Assembly (NCBI RefSeq): GCF_002954455.1
Contig: NZ_MSCC01000006.1
Coordinates: 30,251 to 94,250 of the forward strand
Direction: 5' to 3'
Length of the DNA: 64,000 nucleotides
From: Photobacterium aquimaris
Lineage (GTDB): Bacteria; Pseudomonadota; Gammaproteobacteria; Enterobacterales; Vibrionaceae
Shown one piece after another: positions 62,819 through 64,000 of this stretch (position 1 is its first letter; every line of letters begins with the position of its first letter). The translations under genes were made by a program, and so were the position numbers. The notes beneath the pieces are model-generated. The model saw only the letters and a program-made list of their open reading frames with translations, did no database searches and was not told the origin of the DNA.

Positions 62819-63241
62819 TTATTGTGAAATGAGTACATCACACTTAAGATGTTTTGCTAATGTTTCACTCACATCACCAAAAATATGTAGGCTCGATTTG
62901 TGATAACCAGTGATAACTAACTTCGCTTCTACCTTTTCAGCAAGCTGTTCTAGGTGTTTAGCAATATCACCATTCGCAATATGTAGTCCTGCAACAGGGT
63001 AAGATGAAGCTGCAGCCAATTCAGATAATTGTGACATGCGTTGTTTAGCAATAGCGTCATGTTCCTCTTGCAGTTCAATTTCAACATCAATAAAGCTCAC
63101 ATTACCCACACCAGGTTCAACATAAGCAATATGCAGTTCAGCGTGATTTTGCTCAGCAATAACGCCAGCTTTAACCATTAATTTATGTGCATATTTATCT
63201 TCAGGATTAACAGCAAGTAAGATTGTTTGGTATAGCGACAT
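62819..63241 (-). CDS. universal stress protein, UspA family
   Basis: 140 residues, single Usp domain (YQTILLAVNPEDKYAHKLMVKAGVIA; LVITGYHKSSLHIFGDVSETLAKHLKCDVLI). The canonical ATP motif G-2x-G-9x-G(S/T) is not clearly present (ITGYHKSSLHIFGDVS), so it looks like the UspA-type that does not bind ATP tightly. Cytoplasmic stress-survival protein, E. coli UspA-like. Divergent from crcB over a 204-base gap. Confidence 0.9.
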   Translation of the reverse strand: MSLYQTILLAVNPEDKYAHKLMVKAGVIAEQNHAELHIAYVEPGVGNVSFIDVEIELQEEHDAIAKQRMSQLSELAAASSYPVAGLHIANGDIAKHLEQLAEKVEAKLVITGYHKSSLHIFGDVSETLAKHLKCDVLISQ

Positions 63242-63445
63242 AGCTTATCTCCGTGAGCCTACGCTCAATAGTAAATTTGTTTGTTATGATTATGATGCTA
63301 TAAATGTAGCTATACAACCAACTATGTGTCGACATTTTAATATACGCTTAAATCAATGATTGCAATTATCGAGAGTGCCAACTAACTCCACAAGCGATTA
63401 TTATGACGGCTTTTAATCATTACCTTTAACTGAAACGAGATACCA

Positions 63446-63829
63446 ATGAGCCAATATTTATTACTAGGATTCATCGCAATTGGTGGTGCATTCGGTGCCT
63501 GCTCACGATACTTAATTTCTGAGCTTTGCGTTATTTTATTTGGCCGTGGCTTCCCATACGGAACATTAACCGTCAATATTATTGGTTCGCTAATTATGGG
63601 ACTATTAATGTCGGGGCTAAATCAAGGAATGATAGAAGCGGCGCCATGGCGTCCAATGATAGGCTTAGGCTTTCTTGGTGCACTAACCACTTTCTCTACC
63701 TTTTCAATGGATAACATTGTAATGATGCAGCAAGGTGAGTTTATCAAAGCTGGCTTAAATATCGTTCTTAACGTAACAGTCAGTCTGTTTGCTTGTTATA
63801 TTGGCTATCAACTAATGATGAAAAGTTAA
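63446..63829 (+). CDS. crcB: fluoride ion channel CrcB/Fluc
   Basis: Exports fluoride; forms antiparallel dimers. 127 residues, four membrane segments. GGAFGACSRYLIS, NIIGSLIMG (pore Asn) and FLGALTTFSTFSMD (the TTFSTFS central Na-binding region) are all intact. No fluoride riboswitch is visible before it. Ends at a strong terminator. Confidence 0.96.
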   Translation: MSQYLLLGFIAIGGAFGACSRYLISELCVILFGRGFPYGTLTVNIIGSLIMGLLMSGLNQGMIEAAPWRPMIGLGFLGALTTFSTFSMDNIVMMQQGEFIKAGLNIVLNVTVSLFACYIGYQLMMKS

Positions 63830-63845
63830 TAAACATTCAAATATA

Positions 63846-63872
63846 TAACCGCCGTAAGGCGGTTTTTTTTCA
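63846..63872 (+). terminator. crcB terminator
   Basis: Stem AACCGCC/GGCGGTT around GTAA (63847-63864), followed by T8. Confidence 0.92.
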
Positions 63873-63881
63873 TCTAAATAA

Positions 63882-63917
63882 ATGCAGGAAATGCAGGAAA
63901 TGCAGGAAATGCAGGAA
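63882..63917. repeat. four tandem copies of a 9-bp repeat
   Basis: The unit ATGCAGGAA occurs four times without mismatch, directly after the crcB terminator, followed by a partial copy. Such exact short repeats may vary in number between strains by slippage. Confidence 0.93.
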
Positions 63918-63964
63918 ATGATATATCAAACTTAATCTATATGATTATTTTTTCGTTATAAACG

Positions 63965-63997
63965 AAAAAGGCCATCCTTACGGATGGCCTTTTTAAA
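63965..63997. terminator. terminator at the right window end
   Basis: Stem AAGGCCATCC/GGATGGCCTT (63968-63992) with A-run left and T-run right; on the minus strand it would serve a gene beyond the window. Confidence 0.9.
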
Positions 63998-64000
63998 TTT

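Noticed and set aside
63242..63445. Fluoride riboswitch before crcB
   Set aside because: The conserved crcB-motif pairings and sequence blocks are not seen in this gap.
63882..63917. CRISPR array
   Set aside because: Units are 9 bp with no spacers and there are no cas genes.
63883..63933. Tiny frame of repeated Met-Gln-Glu over the tandem repeat
   Set aside because: It is only the translation of the 9-bp repeat, has no ribosome binding site and follows a terminator.
1..64000. tRNA, rRNA, prophage or insertion sequence
   Set aside because: No such sequence motif, transposase or terminal inverted repeat was seen anywhere in the window.

Overview
The window looks like a chromosomal housekeeping segment from a Vibrionaceae gammaproteobacterium, most likely Photobacterium or a close relative. 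The genus is an inference; the family is well supported by protein content, by a long Vibrio-style RyhB, by DUF2489/DUF3630 neighbours and by gene order. There are no rRNA or tRNA genes, no insertion sequences, no phage and no CRISPR. Much of the order follows ancestral enterobacterial/vibrio blocks: typA-glnA-ntrB-ntrC-hemN-yihI-csrB/C-engB-spf-polA; lptM-lysA-dapF-xerC-yigB/uvrD; cyaY/cyaA/hemCDXY; rmuC-ubiE-ubiJ-ubiB-tatABC; and thiCEFSGH.

Region 1-20 kb: the end of a DUF2959 gene, typA, then the nitrogen control block. glnA has a sigma-54 promoter with upstream NtrC sites, and ntrB has its own NtrC operator. Next come add, hemN, a methyltransferase-yihI-DUF2489 operon, cytochrome c4, engB, polA and elbB. 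The gaps hold a striking set of small RNAs that the proteins do not reveal: a CsrB/CsrC-family RNA with about 20 GGA motifs (12175-12625, minus), Spot 42 (15005-15113, minus), a further candidate sRNA with its own promoter and terminator (about 14640-14746, minus), and RyhB with Fur boxes (about 19099-19266, minus). Together these link carbon storage control, catabolite control and iron starvation.

Region 19-34 kb: yhhQ, a queuosine-precursor transporter, sits behind a preQ1-I riboswitch that covers its ribosome binding site. It is followed by DUF3630-recQ, ggt and uvrD. A four-gene bufferin-type RiPP metallophore operon (bufA1-like precursor, MNIO enzyme, DUF2063 partner, DoxX membrane protein) lies on the opposite strand inside the ancestral yigB/uvrD junction. 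This is the most interesting accessory system in the window. Then come yigB, xerC, dapF, lysA and a 38-residue lipoprotein gene, lptM. The DUF484 gene usually found between dapF and xerC is absent.

Region 33-50 kb: cyaY and cyaA (UUG start), then hemC-hemD-hemX-hemY, in which hemX carries an apparent -1 frameshift in a run of seven A. Next are a 30-residue membrane mini-protein gene, an unrecognised Cys- and Lys-rich protein, rsmJ, asnC, an Mg-type hemB, tatD, the tatABC operon and the ubiquinone genes ubiB, ubiJ and ubiE.

Region 50-64 kb: rmuC, an EamA transporter, a Bcr/CflA efflux pump, an M24 aminopeptidase P, a complete thiCEFSGH operon under a TPP riboswitch (with an N-terminally extended ThiE), a universal stress protein and the fluoride channel crcB. 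The window ends with a 9-bp tandem repeat and a terminator. Haem supply is a recurring theme (hemN, hemCDXY, hemB).
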